Positions 34,463 through 43,222 of a DNA stretch of 64,000 nucleotides are shown one piece after another; within the stretch, counting starts at the first letter, position 1, and every line of letters starts with the position of its first letter. The stretch lies in contig NZ_JAUSRE010000021.1 of assembly GCF_030811655.1 (NCBI RefSeq), positions 24,163 to 88,162 on the forward strand, given 5' to 3'. This DNA is from Pseudarthrobacter enclensis. Lineage in GTDB: Bacteria; Actinomycetota; Actinomycetes; Actinomycetales; Micrococcaceae. Below the pieces are notes generated by a model. It made no database searches. It was not told where the DNA came from and worked only from the letters and a program-made list of their open reading frames with translations. A program made the translations under genes and the position numbers.

Positions 34463-35030
34463 CTACCTACGTTTTACTAACGAAAGCAAAGCGGCGGTGA
34501 CGTTCCGGCGCAGATGGCTCAGCTTGGCAGTGCCGACAATTGCGGTGTGCATGCCGGGCGCGTGGGCCGTGAAGCGCAGGGCGGACTCCGCCCAATCCAA
34601 GTCCCCTGGATCATGTCCGAGTGCCTGTGCCGTTCCCAATTGAGCTCTGCGGAGTGCCCGGTCCGTCGGTCGACGAAACCACCACGGCGCGTTCGCGATC
34701 GGGCGCTTGGCGATCATCCCAGTTCGGGCCGCTGGCCGAGTACGTGTTTGAGATTCTGCTGATCAGCTATGTTGACGCTGGTTCGATGGAACCGAACCGG
34801 CTGGAATACACAGTGAAGGCGAAAGGCTCATTGTCACCGCTGGTGGCCGGCGACACCGATCTTACCGGCAGCGACGGCCTCGTCCAGGGCCTCTTGAAGA
34901 TCACCACGCCACAGAACCTCGATTGGCAGGAGTGTAGATAGAAGATGTCGATCCGATCCGACTGGCATGGCCGCCGATAACCATAAGGAATTTTCGACGC
35001 ATCAACCGAGGAGGTGCACCCAACAAGGAT
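34463..35030 (-). pseudogene. Decayed aldo/keto reductase
   Basis: Several minus-strand frames together spell an aldo/keto reductase. They are RIDIFYLHSC and SGDNEPFAF in one frame (about 35000-34820), ADQQNLKHVLGQRPELG in the next (about 34766-34718), and IAKRPIANAPWWF followed by ALRFTAHAPGMHTAIVGTA in a third (34717-34463). At least two frameshifts break the gene and the N-terminal part with the catalytic tyrosine is missing. The call is by motif recognition. The left-hand limit is the stop at 34463 and the right-hand limit is approximate. Confidence 0.75.
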
Positions 35031-35122
35031 TGTGGCAGCACAGCGGATGACAGGCAACTGCGGGAGGTCCCACCGTCGCCTGTCATCCTTTATCATGGGC
35101 TAGCTCATTGAGGTGCCGGCAG

Positions 35123-36517
35123 TTAGCGCTGGAGAGCGGCGCTTCCGCTCTTTCCTGCTTCGTCACGGGCGGCAGCGTCGTTAGTGCTGAAGCTGTCCGC
35201 GCTCCCATAATCGGATCCCAGGCTGCGCGAGCGGTGAAGCAGGCCGAGCACTGAGCCGATGGTGATCACCACGTGAACCACAGCAAGAACAATTACGGCC
35301 AAGATGGAACCGGTGGCATTGAACAGGTACTGACCCATCATCGGGGCCGTCCCGGCGAACACCGTTGAGCTGAGCTGGTAGCTCAGCGATATGCCGGTGT
35401 AGCGGATGTTTGGCGGGAACGACTTGGCCAGGATGCCTGCCAACGCTGCGTAGTACATGGAATGCGGGATGGTGGCCAAGGCCATGCCGATGACAGCCAG
35501 CAGGTAGTCGCCCGTACCGATCATCATGAACATCATCGGCAGGACCAAGAGCTCCGGCAGCAGCATCAGCAATACGGCCTTGCGCAGGGTGAGCTTGGAC
35601 GCGATCACTGCTCCGAAGGGCTGCACCAGGAACTGCACCACGAGTGAGATCGTCACGATGGACAGGAAGTTTTGCCTGGTAAAGAGTCCTTCATCAACGG
35701 CCCATGCAAGCGCAAAGGTGCCCTTGAAGTAGGTTGCCGAGACTGCAATGACACACGCACCGATGCCCAGCGCCACAATGCCCTTGGAGTTACGCAGCAC
35801 GTCACGCAGCGGTGCCTTGGCCACGGTCTTGGTCTCCATCAGCGCCCGCATGGCCGGGGATTCTTCGATGCTCAACCGGATAAACAATCCGATGGCTACC
35901 AGGACGGCTGAGAGGAGGAAGGGAACGCGCCAGCCCCAGCTCATGAAAGCCTCGTCCGGAAGCTGTGCCACGCCAAGCCAGACGAGCGTTGAAAGAAGAT
36001 TGCCCATCGGGGAACCCTGCTGGGCGAAGGCACCGTAGATGATGCCCTTGCCCTTGGGTGCGTGTTCGGCCGCAAGGACGACGGCGCCTCCCCACTCGCC
36101 TCCCATGGCGATGCCTTGGATGAGTCGGAGCGCCACCAGGATGACCGCTGCCCAGCTGCCTACCTGGGCGTAGGTGGGCAGGAGGCCGACGGCGGTGGTG
36201 CAGATGCCCATCATGAGCAAGGTAGTGACGAGGGCTTTCTTGCGGCCGAGTTTGTCGCCGATGTGGCCGAAGATGATTCCGCCGAGGGGCCGGGCCAGGA
36301 ATCCTACCCAAAAGGTTGCGAAGGCGGCGAGGGTGCCGACCGCTTGGTCTTCGGCGGGGAAGAAGATCTTGCCAAAGACGAGAGCCGAGGCCGTCCCGTA
36401 GGCGTAGAAGTCATACCATTCGACGGTGGTGCCGGCAAACGATGCGATGCCTGCTTTCCGGGCCATCTTCTGACGGAACTGGGCTGCGCCGGATTCCGTC
36501 CCTTGTAGTTCGCTCAT
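35123..36517 (-). CDS. MFS transporter, metabolite:H+ symporter (MHS) family
   Basis: The product is 464 residues with 12 predicted transmembrane helices. It carries the MHS-family signatures FAGTTVEWYDFYAYGTASAL near the start, GHIGDKLGRKKAL after TM2 and LRLIQGIAMGGEWGGAVVL in TM4. Relatives (KgtP, ShiA, ProP types) carry organic acids or zwitterions into the cell with protons. It lies at the left edge of the catabolic region and is probably an uptake system for the substrate or an intermediate. A TATTGGA site lies about 90 bp upstream. Confidence 0.88.
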   Translation of the reverse strand: MSELQGTESGAAQFRQKMARKAGIASFAGTTVEWYDFYAYGTASALVFGKIFFPAEDQAVGTLAAFATFWVGFLARPLGGIIFGHIGDKLGRKKALVTTLLMMGICTTAVGLLPTYAQVGSWAAVILVALRLIQGIAMGGEWGGAVVLAAEHAPKGKGIIYGAFAQQGSPMGNLLSTLVWLGVAQLPDEAFMSWGWRVPFLLSAVLVAIGLFIRLSIEESPAMRALMETKTVAKAPLRDVLRNSKGIVALGIGACVIAVSATYFKGTFALAWAVDEGLFTRQNFLSIVTISLVVQFLVQPFGAVIASKLTLRKAVLLMLLPELLVLPMMFMMIGTGDYLLAVIGMALATIPHSMYYAALAGILAKSFPPNIRYTGISLSYQLSSTVFAGTAPMMGQYLFNATGSILAVIVLAVVHVVITIGSVLGLLHRSRSLGSDYGSADSFSTNDAAARDEAGKSGSAALQR

Positions 36518-36603
36518 AACAACTCCATTGTCTGACTGGCGGCACCTTGTGATTCAGCGCACGGTGATTTTCCTTCCCAACCTTGACAGTCAAAACCTAG
36601 ACC

Positions 36604-36612
36604 GTCCAATAT
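36604..36612. promoter_or_regulatory. TATTGGA-type site upstream of the MHS transporter
   Basis: GTCCAATAT here reads ATATTGGAC on the strand of the transporter. The same core occurs upstream of the CoA-transferase operon, one enoyl-CoA hydratase operon and the second LysR gene. Confidence 0.45.
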
Positions 36613-36676
36613 CTAATCGGACCTACAGTAAGTGCTAAATTTTACTAATCCTTCAGAGCTGGCAGTTTGTCGAGAA

Positions 36677-37582
36677 TCAGTGCTCTGAAGCTGCCGGCGT
36701 CGGAAGCAACCGCTCGGCGATCTCCAGGACAGCATTCGTTGCCGCCGCGGAGTTTTCCTTTCTCCACGCGAGGACGGCCGCAATCCGGGGGAGGTCGTCC
36801 TCCAGCTCCCGGTATACGAGTCCCGGGGTGTCGATGTGCTGCACGGAAGACACTGTGATGGTCACACCGACCCCGGCGGCGACCAGTCCGAGGATGGTGT
36901 AGGAGTCCGGCGCTTCCTGCATGATCCGGGGCGTGAAGCCGGCCCCCATGGCCACATGGATCAGTGCGTCACGGACGGTCGATCCTTGGGTGCCGGGGAA
37001 AGTCACAAAGGGTTCGCTCGCCAGGTCAGCTATCCGGATTGTTTCCCTGCCCGCCAGCGGGTGGTCCGACGGGAGGGCGGCCACCATCCGTTCGTATTCA
37101 TAGACGCGCGTTGCCACGCTCTGGTTGTTGACGGGAAGGCGTGCGAACCCGATGTCCAGCTGGCCGGCTGCCACCTCGGCGACGGCTTTGCCGGCATAGG
37201 TCTGCCCTTTGAGTACGAGTTCGATGCCGGGCTGCTCGGCCCGGACGGCCCGTGCCAATACGGGCAGAACGTTTCTGCTGCTGGCTCCGGCGAAGCCCAC
37301 CACCACTCTGCCGACGATTTCGGAGCTCCCGAAGAGTGCAGACCGGCGGGCGATGTCCACATCGGCCATGACCTGTTTGGCCGGGCCGAGCATCGCTTTG
37401 CCACTGTCGGTGAGGCTCACTGAGCGGGTGTTCCGGTGAAACAGCTCAACTCCCAGCTCTTTTTCCAGAAGGCGGATCTGTTGGCTCAGTGCGGGTTGTG
37501 CCATGTGCAGCCGGGCGGCAGCCCGTCCGAAATGTAGCTCCTCAGCCGTAGCGATGAAGCCTGCCAGATGTCTCAGTTCCAT
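36677..37582 (-). CDS. LysR-family regulator of the CoA-transferase operon
   Basis: The product is 301 residues from the ATG at 37582 (MELRHLAGFIATAEELHFGR); an upstream ATG at 37666 would add a tail absent from the family. The N-terminal winged helix has ARLHMAQPALSQQIRLLEKE. The C-terminal effector domain has GRVVVGFAGASS and SDHPLAG. It is transcribed away from the CoA-transferase genes, the usual LysR layout, so it most likely activates them in response to a pathway compound. A 6-bp-arm dyad and a TATTGGA site lie in the shared intergenic region. Confidence 0.9.
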   Translation of the reverse strand: MELRHLAGFIATAEELHFGRAAARLHMAQPALSQQIRLLEKELGVELFHRNTRSVSLTDSGKAMLGPAKQVMADVDIARRSALFGSSEIVGRVVVGFAGASSRNVLPVLARAVRAEQPGIELVLKGQTYAGKAVAEVAAGQLDIGFARLPVNNQSVATRVYEYERMVAALPSDHPLAGRETIRIADLASEPFVTFPGTQGSTVRDALIHVAMGAGFTPRIMQEAPDSYTILGLVAAGVGVTITVSSVQHIDTPGLVYRELEDDLPRIAAVLAWRKENSAAATNAVLEIAERLLPTPAASEH

Positions 37583-37612
37583 TGGATGCCCATCGATCAA
37601 GAACTTTTTGCT

Positions 37613-37628
37613 ATCACAGCATTGTGAT
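37613..37628. promoter_or_regulatory. Dyad ATCACA-GCAT-TGTGAT in the LysR/CoA-transferase promoter
   Basis: Perfect 6-bp arms with a 4-base centre, 30 bp from the LysR start. It may bind the LysR protein encoded next to it; a CRP-like factor is another option because the half-site TGTGA matches that family. Confidence 0.5.
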
Positions 37629-37632
37629 TTAT

Positions 37633-37643
37633 GTATTGGACCA
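37633..37643. promoter_or_regulatory. GTATTGGACCA site upstream of the CoA-transferase operon
   Basis: The same 11 bases occur at 43266-43276 upstream of the second LysR gene. It lies just after the dyad, which fits a LysR activation site close to the promoter. Confidence 0.5.
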
Positions 37644-37698
37644 TTATATATATCGACTGCGAGCATAAGGGGAACCTGATATCCGGAAGGCAGTTCCC

Positions 37699-38619
37699 TT
37701 GGCAGAAAAAATGTTCTCCCTCCAGAACGCGATCGGCACTTTTGTATCCGACGGCGACGTCGTAGCGCTGGAAGGATTTACGCACCTGATCCCCTTCGCC
37801 GCAGGCCACGAAATCATCCGTCAGCGCGTGAAAGGCTTGACGCTTGTCCGGATGACTCCGGACATCATCGCCGACCAGATGGTCGCGGCCGGCTGCGTTG
37901 ACACGATGGTCTTCGCCTTCACCGGCAACAGCTCGGTGGGTTCACTCTATGCGGTGCGCCGCGCCATCGAGTCGAACGGTACCGGCGGACTCAAGCTTGA
38001 GGAATACAGCCACTACGGCCTCCTTGCACGGTATCAGGCGGGCGCGGCCGGAATCCCCTTCATGCCCGTCCGCTCCTATGCGGGCAGCGACCTCGTTGGC
38101 ATCAATCCCCAGCTGAGGAAGGTAGCGTCCCCGTACGAGGAGGATGTCGAGACCTACGTGGTGCCTGCACTGAATCCCGATGTTGCGATTATCCACGCCC
38201 AGCGGGCGGACCGGCACGGAAACGTGCAGAGCTGGGGAATCCTGGGACCGCAGCAGGAGGTTGCCTTCGCTTCCAAACGCACCATCCTGCTCGTTGAGGA
38301 GATAGTCGACGACGACATCATCCGCTCCGACCCCAACAGAACCCTTATCCCCGGTTTCGTCGTGGATGCAGTGGTGGAGTGCAAGTATGGGGCACATCCT
38401 TCTTTCGCCCAGGGCTACTACGACCGCGACAACGACTTCTACCGCTCGTGGTCCGCCATCAGCAAAGACCCGCAGCGGCTCCAAGCCTGGATCCAGGAAT
38501 GGATCCACGAAACGGGCGGCCACGAAGGCTACCTCACCAAACTTGGCGAGGACTTCTTCCACCGGCTGACACCAACCCCTCACCTGTCCAGCCCTGTCAA
38601 CTACGGGAGCGTCCTATGA
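37699..38619 (+). CDS. CoA-transferase subunit A (glutaconate CoA-transferase type)
   Basis: The product is 306 residues from a TTG at 37699 with GGAAGG eight bases upstream; ATG 37711 is an alternative. It has the class I CoA-transferase alpha pattern: FVSDGDVVALEGFTHLIPFA at the start, FMPVRSYAGSDL in the middle and HAQRADRHGNVQSWG. Together with the next gene it should move CoA from an acyl-CoA donor to a carboxylic acid. The physical overlap with subunit B (ATGA) supports one complex. The actual acid is unknown. Confidence 0.87.
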   Translation: MAEKMFSLQNAIGTFVSDGDVVALEGFTHLIPFAAGHEIIRQRVKGLTLVRMTPDIIADQMVAAGCVDTMVFAFTGNSSVGSLYAVRRAIESNGTGGLKLEEYSHYGLLARYQAGAAGIPFMPVRSYAGSDLVGINPQLRKVASPYEEDVETYVVPALNPDVAIIHAQRADRHGNVQSWGILGPQQEVAFASKRTILLVEEIVDDDIIRSDPNRTLIPGFVVDAVVECKYGAHPSFAQGYYDRDNDFYRSWSAISKDPQRLQAWIQEWIHETGGHEGYLTKLGEDFFHRLTPTPHLSSPVNYGSVL

Positions 38620-39419
38620 CCAGCGTCATCGAAAAGGCAACCGCACCGGCTTCATCTCCGGCCTACACCGTCAGCGAACTCCTGGCAGTGGTCAGCTGCC
38701 GCTACCTGCAGGGCAAACGGCGGGTATTTGCAGGCATCGGCCTGCCCACCCTTGCTGTGGCGCTGGCACAGAAGTCCACCTCTCCGGACATTGAGCAGGT
38801 GTACGAATCGGGAGTTTGCGGCGCCCACCCGCCGAAACTTCCGGAAACCATCGCCGATGCCTCCTTGGCCACCGGCGCGGAAACCATCCTGACCATGCCC
38901 GTGCTGTTCGGCTACGTCCTGCAGGGCGGCTGGATCGATGTCGGCTTCCTCGGCGCGGCACAAATCGACAGGTTCGGCAGCCTGAACACCAGCGTCATCG
39001 GCCCCTGGGATGCGCCCACCGTCCGCCTTCCCGGATCCGGCGGGGCGATAGAGGTGATGGCGAACTCCCAGGAAGTCTTCGTTGTCATGCGCCGGCACAA
39101 CACAACATCCTTCGTCCGGGAACTCGACTTCTGCACCAGCCCTTCGCCAATAGCAGCACGCCGGGCCGATCCCAAAGTGCCCACAAGGGGAGCCGGCGTG
39201 ACCACCGTCATCAGCGAGCTCGGCGTGTTCACCTCAGATGCTGAAGGTGAGCTGTGCCTGGCCAGCATCCACGAAGGGGTGACCGTGGAGCAGGTCCGCG
39301 AGCAGACCGGTTGGCCCGTCAAGGTGCTGGACAGCGTCACGGTCACGCCGCCGCCCACCGAAGAGGAACTCCGGCTCCTACGGGACGACATCGACCCCGG
39401 CCGGGTCTACCTGCGGTGA
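38616..39419 (+). CDS. CoA-transferase subunit B
   Basis: The product is 267 residues; its ATG overlaps the stop of subunit A. The segment QVYESGVCGAHPP contains the ESG motif whose glutamate (about E64) forms the acyl-CoA intermediate in class I CoA-transferases. LGAAQIDRFGSLNTSVIG is also typical. Because the ESG glutamate is kept, a true CoA-transferase is more likely than a ring-cleaving IpdAB-type hydrolase of the same fold. The substrate is not predictable. Confidence 0.87.
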   Translation: MTSVIEKATAPASSPAYTVSELLAVVSCRYLQGKRRVFAGIGLPTLAVALAQKSTSPDIEQVYESGVCGAHPPKLPETIADASLATGAETILTMPVLFGYVLQGGWIDVGFLGAAQIDRFGSLNTSVIGPWDAPTVRLPGSGGAIEVMANSQEVFVVMRRHNTTSFVRELDFCTSPSPIAARRADPKVPTRGAGVTTVISELGVFTSDAEGELCLASIHEGVTVEQVREQTGWPVKVLDSVTVTPPPTEEELRLLRDDIDPGRVYLR

Positions 39420-39437
39420 CGGAAAAGAGGGAAACGA

Positions 39438-40211
39438 ATGTTTAGTCCCACTATGTTCACCGGCCGCACCGCGCTGGTCACCGGCGGCACCTCCGGCATC
39501 GGCCTGGCCATTGCCGAACGCCTGGGATCCCTCGGGGCCCGGACGGCAATCATCGGGCGCGATGAGCACAAACTTGAGGCCGCCACCGCCGCCCTGGCGG
39601 ACAAAGGACTGGACGCCAGAGGCTACCAGGCGGACGTACGCGACGAAGCAGCCGTTCTGGACGCTCTCGAAGCCATCGAGGCGGACTTCGGCCCCGTGGG
39701 CCTGCTCGTGAACAACGCCGCGGGGAACTTCCGGGTGAACCCCCTGGACCTAACTCCGAACGGCTGGAACGCCGTCGTCGATATTGTCCTCAACGGCACC
39801 TGGAACCTCACGCAGGCGGTGGGCCGCCGCGCCATCGGCTCGTCATTGCCCTTGTCGGTGGTGAATATCGGCACCTCCGCGGCGCTGCTGGGCAACCCCG
39901 AGACTGTCCATTCCGCCAGCGCGAAGGCCGGGGTGCTTGCGATGACCAAGTCGCTGGCTGCGGCCTGGGCGCCGCATGGCATCCGTCTGAACGTCCTCAC
40001 CCCCGGGCTGACGGCGGGCACCGGCGGCGCCGGAATCCTGTACGGAACCCAAGCGGAGATTGACACGCACCTGGCTACCATTCCGCTGGGAAGGCTGGCA
40101 CGGAAAGAGGAAATTGCCGATGCCTGTGCCTTCCTGCTCAGCGACGTCGGGGGTTACATCACGGGGACCGAGCTCCTGGTCGACGGCGGCAGGCGGCTAA
40201 CCGGCCACTGA
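39438..40211 (+). CDS. SDR oxidoreductase, 2,4-dienoyl-CoA reductase-like
   Basis: The product is 257 residues with the cofactor motif TGGTSGIG (NADP-type) and NNAAGNF. The active-site region reads ETVHSASAKAGVLAMTKSLA: the usual YxxxK tyrosine is replaced by serine while the lysine stays. The same pattern (SASAKAGV) is found in 2,4-dienoyl-CoA reductases, which use another tyrosine, so this is probably a dienoyl-CoA or enoyl-CoA reductase of unsaturated intermediates. It follows the CoA-transferase genes by 18 bp. Its end overlaps the opposite-strand thioesterase by 15 bp. Confidence 0.8.
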   Translation: MFSPTMFTGRTALVTGGTSGIGLAIAERLGSLGARTAIIGRDEHKLEAATAALADKGLDARGYQADVRDEAAVLDALEAIEADFGPVGLLVNNAAGNFRVNPLDLTPNGWNAVVDIVLNGTWNLTQAVGRRAIGSSLPLSVVNIGTSAALLGNPETVHSASAKAGVLAMTKSLAAAWAPHGIRLNVLTPGLTAGTGGAGILYGTQAEIDTHLATIPLGRLARKEEIADACAFLLSDVGGYITGTELLVDGGRRLTGH

Positions 40212-40619
40212 CGCCGTCTCGGCATACCGCGCGAGATAGGCGGTTTCAGTGGGCGTGAGTTTCCGGGGGCGGTTCGATTGAGGGTCCAGCGGGACCAGCG
40301 TCGTAGTGCCCGTAAACGCGGTGGCGCCTTGCTGGATCCCCGTATGCCGGACGGTGAAGGATCCGTTGCCAATCCGTGAGATGTCGAGCACCAATGTGAG
40401 CTCGGGCCCGTAGCTGACCGGCCTGATGTACTCGACGTTCAGGGAGGCGACAACCTTAGGACACTGGAAGGAGTCCAGCCCTTCAGCGGCTGCTTTCGTG
40501 TTGAGCCAGACTACGCGGGCCTCCTCCATGAGTGTGACGATGCGGGCATTGTTGATGTGCCCGTTAAGGTCCTGGTCAGACCAGCGCAGCGGCATGACCA
40601 TTTCAAAGCGCTCAGGCAT
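40197..40619 (-). CDS. Acyl-CoA thioesterase, 4HBT hotdog fold
   Basis: The product is 140 residues of the hotdog superfamily. LRWSDQDLNGHINNARIVTL carries the acidic residue (D17) and GHxNNA pattern of 4-hydroxybenzoyl-CoA thioesterase relatives. FTVRHTGIQQGATAFTGTTTL matches the later beta strands. It hydrolyses acyl-CoA thioesters and may release CoA from stalled intermediates. Its start overlaps the end of the SDR gene by eight bases; it is the third gene of the minus-strand operon starting with the enoyl-CoA hydratase. Confidence 0.85.
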   Translation of the reverse strand: MPERFEMVMPLRWSDQDLNGHINNARIVTLMEEARVVWLNTKAAAEGLDSFQCPKVVASLNVEYIRPVSYGPELTLVLDISRIGNGSFTVRHTGIQQGATAFTGTTTLVPLDPQSNRPRKLTPTETAYLARYAETASVAG

Positions 40620-41379
40620 GCCGGCCGCCCGTGATTTCGAGGACGGTTCCGGTCATATAGCTGGACATCCCGCTGGCCAGGAACAGCACCACGCTGGCAA
40701 CTTCCTCGGGCTCGCCGAACCGGGTCAGCGGGATCTCGGAGAGCTTCTTTTCGAGGACGTCCGGGCGCAGCGATTCCACCATCTCGGTCCGGATAATCCC
40801 CGGCTGAATCGCGTTCACCCGGATGCCGGCGAACCCCAGTTCTTTGGCCGCTGCCTTGGTCAGGCCAACGATTCCGGCCTTCGCCGCGCTGTAGTTGGTC
40901 TGGCCCGCCATGCCCACCTTGCCCGAGATCGAGGACACATTGATGATAGAACCCTGTGTTCCCAGCTTTCGCATGACATCTGCCGCGGCCCGCGTACCCA
41001 GCCAAGCGCCCTTCAGATGCACAGAGACCACGTCATCGAAGTCGGTTTCAGTCATCTTGCGCATCGTGGCATCCCTGGTGAAGCCGGCGTTGTTGACCAT
41101 GACGTCCAGGGATCCGAAGGTATCGACGGCGGAAGTTGCCGCGGCGGCGATGTCCTCTGCCGAGGTCACATCGCAAGCGATGGTCACTACGTTTTTACCC
41201 AGCGTCTCAGCTGCCCGGTCCAGCGCCTCGCCATCGAGGTCGGCAAGAACGATGTTGCTGCCCTGCGCTGCCAGTGCACGGGCTGTTGCGAGACCAATGC
41301 CCCGCGCTCCCCCGGTGACCACGCTGGTCTTGTCCTGCAACAGCAAAGTGTGCTCCTCAATTCGGTTAATACTGTTCAT
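40612..41379 (-). CDS. SDR oxidoreductase, FabG/3-hydroxyacyl-CoA dehydrogenase-like
   Basis: The product is 255 residues with TGGARGIG, VNNAGFTRD, the catalytic serine in NVSSISGKVG and YSAAKAG (Y and K in the normal places). The C-terminus GTVLEITGGRHA is typical of FabG-like dehydrogenases. In an operon with an enoyl-CoA hydratase and a thioesterase it is most likely a 3-hydroxyacyl-CoA dehydrogenase or 3-oxoacyl reductase. Its ATG overlaps the hydratase stop (ATGA). Confidence 0.87.
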   Translation of the reverse strand: MNSINRIEEHTLLLQDKTSVVTGGARGIGLATARALAAQGSNIVLADLDGEALDRAAETLGKNVVTIACDVTSAEDIAAAATSAVDTFGSLDVMVNNAGFTRDATMRKMTETDFDDVVSVHLKGAWLGTRAAADVMRKLGTQGSIINVSSISGKVGMAGQTNYSAAKAGIVGLTKAAAKELGFAGIRVNAIQPGIIRTEMVESLRPDVLEKKLSEIPLTRFGEPEEVASVVLFLASGMSSYMTGTVLEITGGRHA

Positions 41380-42173
41380 GATCCGGTGAAGACGGGGCGG
41401 TCACGTTGTGCGAAAGCCCGCTTGCCCTCCGCGAAGTCGCTGGAAAAATAACATGCCGGCTGGGCTCCGCCTTCGGCAGCGAGCGCATCCTCCCAGGAGG
41501 GCAACCCCTCCGCCAAGGCCTTCTTGATGCCGACGACGGTGAGCGGCGCCAGGGCGGCCAGTTTTCGTGCCTTGGCAGCGGCTTTTGCCGTTAGATGCTC
41601 TGGTGCATAGGTGCAGTCAGCCAGTCCGAGGCGAAGGCATTCTTCCGCTCCGACGGTCCGACCCTCGAGCAACAGCTGCCTCGCTTTGGCTACACCAACG
41701 CGTGCTGCCAGGCTGTGCAATATTCCACCGTCGGGCAGGAGTGCCAGCTTGGAGAAAGGAAACATGAACCGGGCGTCGTCCGCCACGTAGATATAGTCGC
41801 AGGCCAACGCGATGCTGGCCCCCAAACCTGCAGCAGCGCCCTCAACGACGGCGATGGTAGGCCGCGTGAAGCCGCTCAATTGACGCACCATGGTGGCGAC
41901 CTGGGCCAAGCGATCGCGGGCGGCTTCCAGGTCCGCCGGCGGCATGGCCGCGAGGTCACCCCCGGCGCAGAAGTTGCCGCCAGCGCCGCGAAGCACCAGT
42001 GCCCGGACAGAACTGTCTGAGCGGGCTCCCCGGAGGGCATTGACGAATTGCCCTCGCATGTCATCACCCATGGCGTTACGACGGTCCGGGTCATTGAGCA
42101 CTAACGTCAGGACGCCGTTGTCCACGGCTGATGTGATGAACAACGGGCGCTTCCTCCCAGGTTTTTGCTGCAT
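41376..42173 (-). CDS. Enoyl-CoA hydratase/isomerase
   Basis: The product is 265 residues of the crotonase fold. The oxyanion-hole segments are GGNFCAGGDLAAM and EGAAAGLGASIALACDY. The first catalytic glutamate position seen in mitochondrial-type hydratases is hydrophobic here (GASIAL), and FPFSKLALLPDGG carries an aspartate in place of the second, so it may be an isomerase or hydrolase of the superfamily. It begins a three-gene minus-strand operon. A TATTGGA site lies 37 bp upstream. Confidence 0.87.
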   Translation of the reverse strand: MQQKPGRKRPLFITSAVDNGVLTLVLNDPDRRNAMGDDMRGQFVNALRGARSDSSVRALVLRGAGGNFCAGGDLAAMPPADLEAARDRLAQVATMVRQLSGFTRPTIAVVEGAAAGLGASIALACDYIYVADDARFMFPFSKLALLPDGGILHSLAARVGVAKARQLLLEGRTVGAEECLRLGLADCTYAPEHLTAKAAAKARKLAALAPLTVVGIKKALAEGLPSWEDALAAEGGAQPACYFSSDFAEGKRAFAQRDRPVFTGS

Positions 42174-42209
42174 CTGCTTTAGCTACCTTCCCACCGGGAA
42201 TTAGAAATC

Positions 42210-42218
42210 TCCAATATG
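42210..42218. promoter_or_regulatory. TATTGGA-type site upstream of the enoyl-CoA hydratase operon
   Basis: TCCAATATG reads CATATTGGA on the strand of the operon. It lies close to the start at 42173, in the promoter area. Confidence 0.45.
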
Positions 42219-42325
42219 CATTCGCTATCTGGCTGAGAAGGATTTTGCATGAATCTTGAGTCTTTGCTTGGCGGATGCGCTGACGTAACCTGGGGGCTAT
42301 TGGTTAAGCGGGCGCAGAGGCTTCG

Positions 42326-43222
42326 TTACGGCCTGCCGGGCCATACCCGTTCCGCCAATGAGAGGACCGGGGGGAGGGCCGGGTTGTCCGAGGTCCCGCG
42401 CCACGCCATCCGCAGGTAGATCGGCAAGGTCTCGTCGAGCACCCGCAGGAAGTGCACATGAGGGTCAGTCACGTTTTCCGCCACGGTTGAAACAGTCAGG
42501 GAACATCCCACCTCCGCCCCGACGAGCGCCATCGCGGTCCATGAATCGGGTGCCCTTTGCACAATCTCGGCGTCGAACCCGGCTCCCAGACTTAACCTGC
42601 GCAGCCGGTCGCCCAGGACAGAGCCCTCGTGTGGCGGCAGGGCCACGAACGGCTCGCCTGCAAGCGCCGCGAGATGCACCTCGTTCTGCGAGGCCAGCCG
42701 GTGGGATGCCGGGACGGCCATGACGAGATGTTCCTGCACGATGATGCGGGTTTGGATACCAGCAGGTACGAAATCCCACCGTCCAAGGCTGATGTCCACT
42801 TCGCCACGGAGCACGCGGGCAAGGGCAGGGAGCGCGAAGTTTTGGCTGTTCAAGCGGAATTCGATCTCTGGGTAAACCTTTCGTACCTCCCGGGCGAGCA
42901 CGCCCACAAGTACGTGGGTCGATGCACCGGCATAAGCGAGCTTGACCGTTCCGGCTTCCCCGCGACCGGCTGCGAGAGCGCTGGCCTTGGCGTTCTGCGC
43001 GGCGGCGAGGATCTGTTGGGCCGGGGCGATCAGCGCCTCGCCGGCCGCGGTCAGCTGGACACTGCGTGTGCTGCGGACAAAAAGGTCCGTACCGATATCC
43101 CGTTCGAGTTGCCGCACTATCCGGCTGACCGGTGGCTGCGCCAGGTGGAGCCGTTCGGCCGCACGCCCAAAATGCAGTTCCTCTGCCACCGCGAGGAACA
43201 CCCGCAACTGTTGAGTCTCCAT
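42326..43222 (-). CDS. LysR-family regulator of the beta-oxidation operon
   Basis: The product is 298 residues from ATG 43222 (METQQLRVFLAVAEELHFGR). The winged helix has ERLHLAQPPVSRIVRQLER and the effector domain has GTVKLAYAGASTHVLVGVLA and PASHRLA. It resembles the first LysR (36677-37582) in layout, so the two may be distant paralogues. It diverges from the acyl-CoA dehydrogenase operon and probably controls it. A perfect TCCAATA/TATTGGA dyad lies 36 bp upstream of its start. Confidence 0.9.
   Translation of the reverse strand: METQQLRVFLAVAEELHFGRAAERLHLAQPPVSRIVRQLERDIGTDLFVRSTRSVQLTAAGEALIAPAQQILAAAQNAKASALAAGRGEAGTVKLAYAGASTHVLVGVLAREVRKVYPEIEFRLNSQNFALPALARVLRGEVDISLGRWDFVPAGIQTRIIVQEHLVMAVPASHRLASQNEVHLAALAGEPFVALPPHEGSVLGDRLRRLSLGAGFDAEIVQRAPDSWTAMALVGAEVGCSLTVSTVAENVTDPHVHFLRVLDETLPIYLRMAWRGTSDNPALPPVLSLAERVWPGRP

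Noticed and set aside
38616..39419. CoA-transferase subunits as a steroid-type IpdAB ring-cleaving hydrolase
   Set aside because: Subunit B keeps the ESG motif with the catalytic glutamate of true CoA-transferases, and no steroid genes are nearby.
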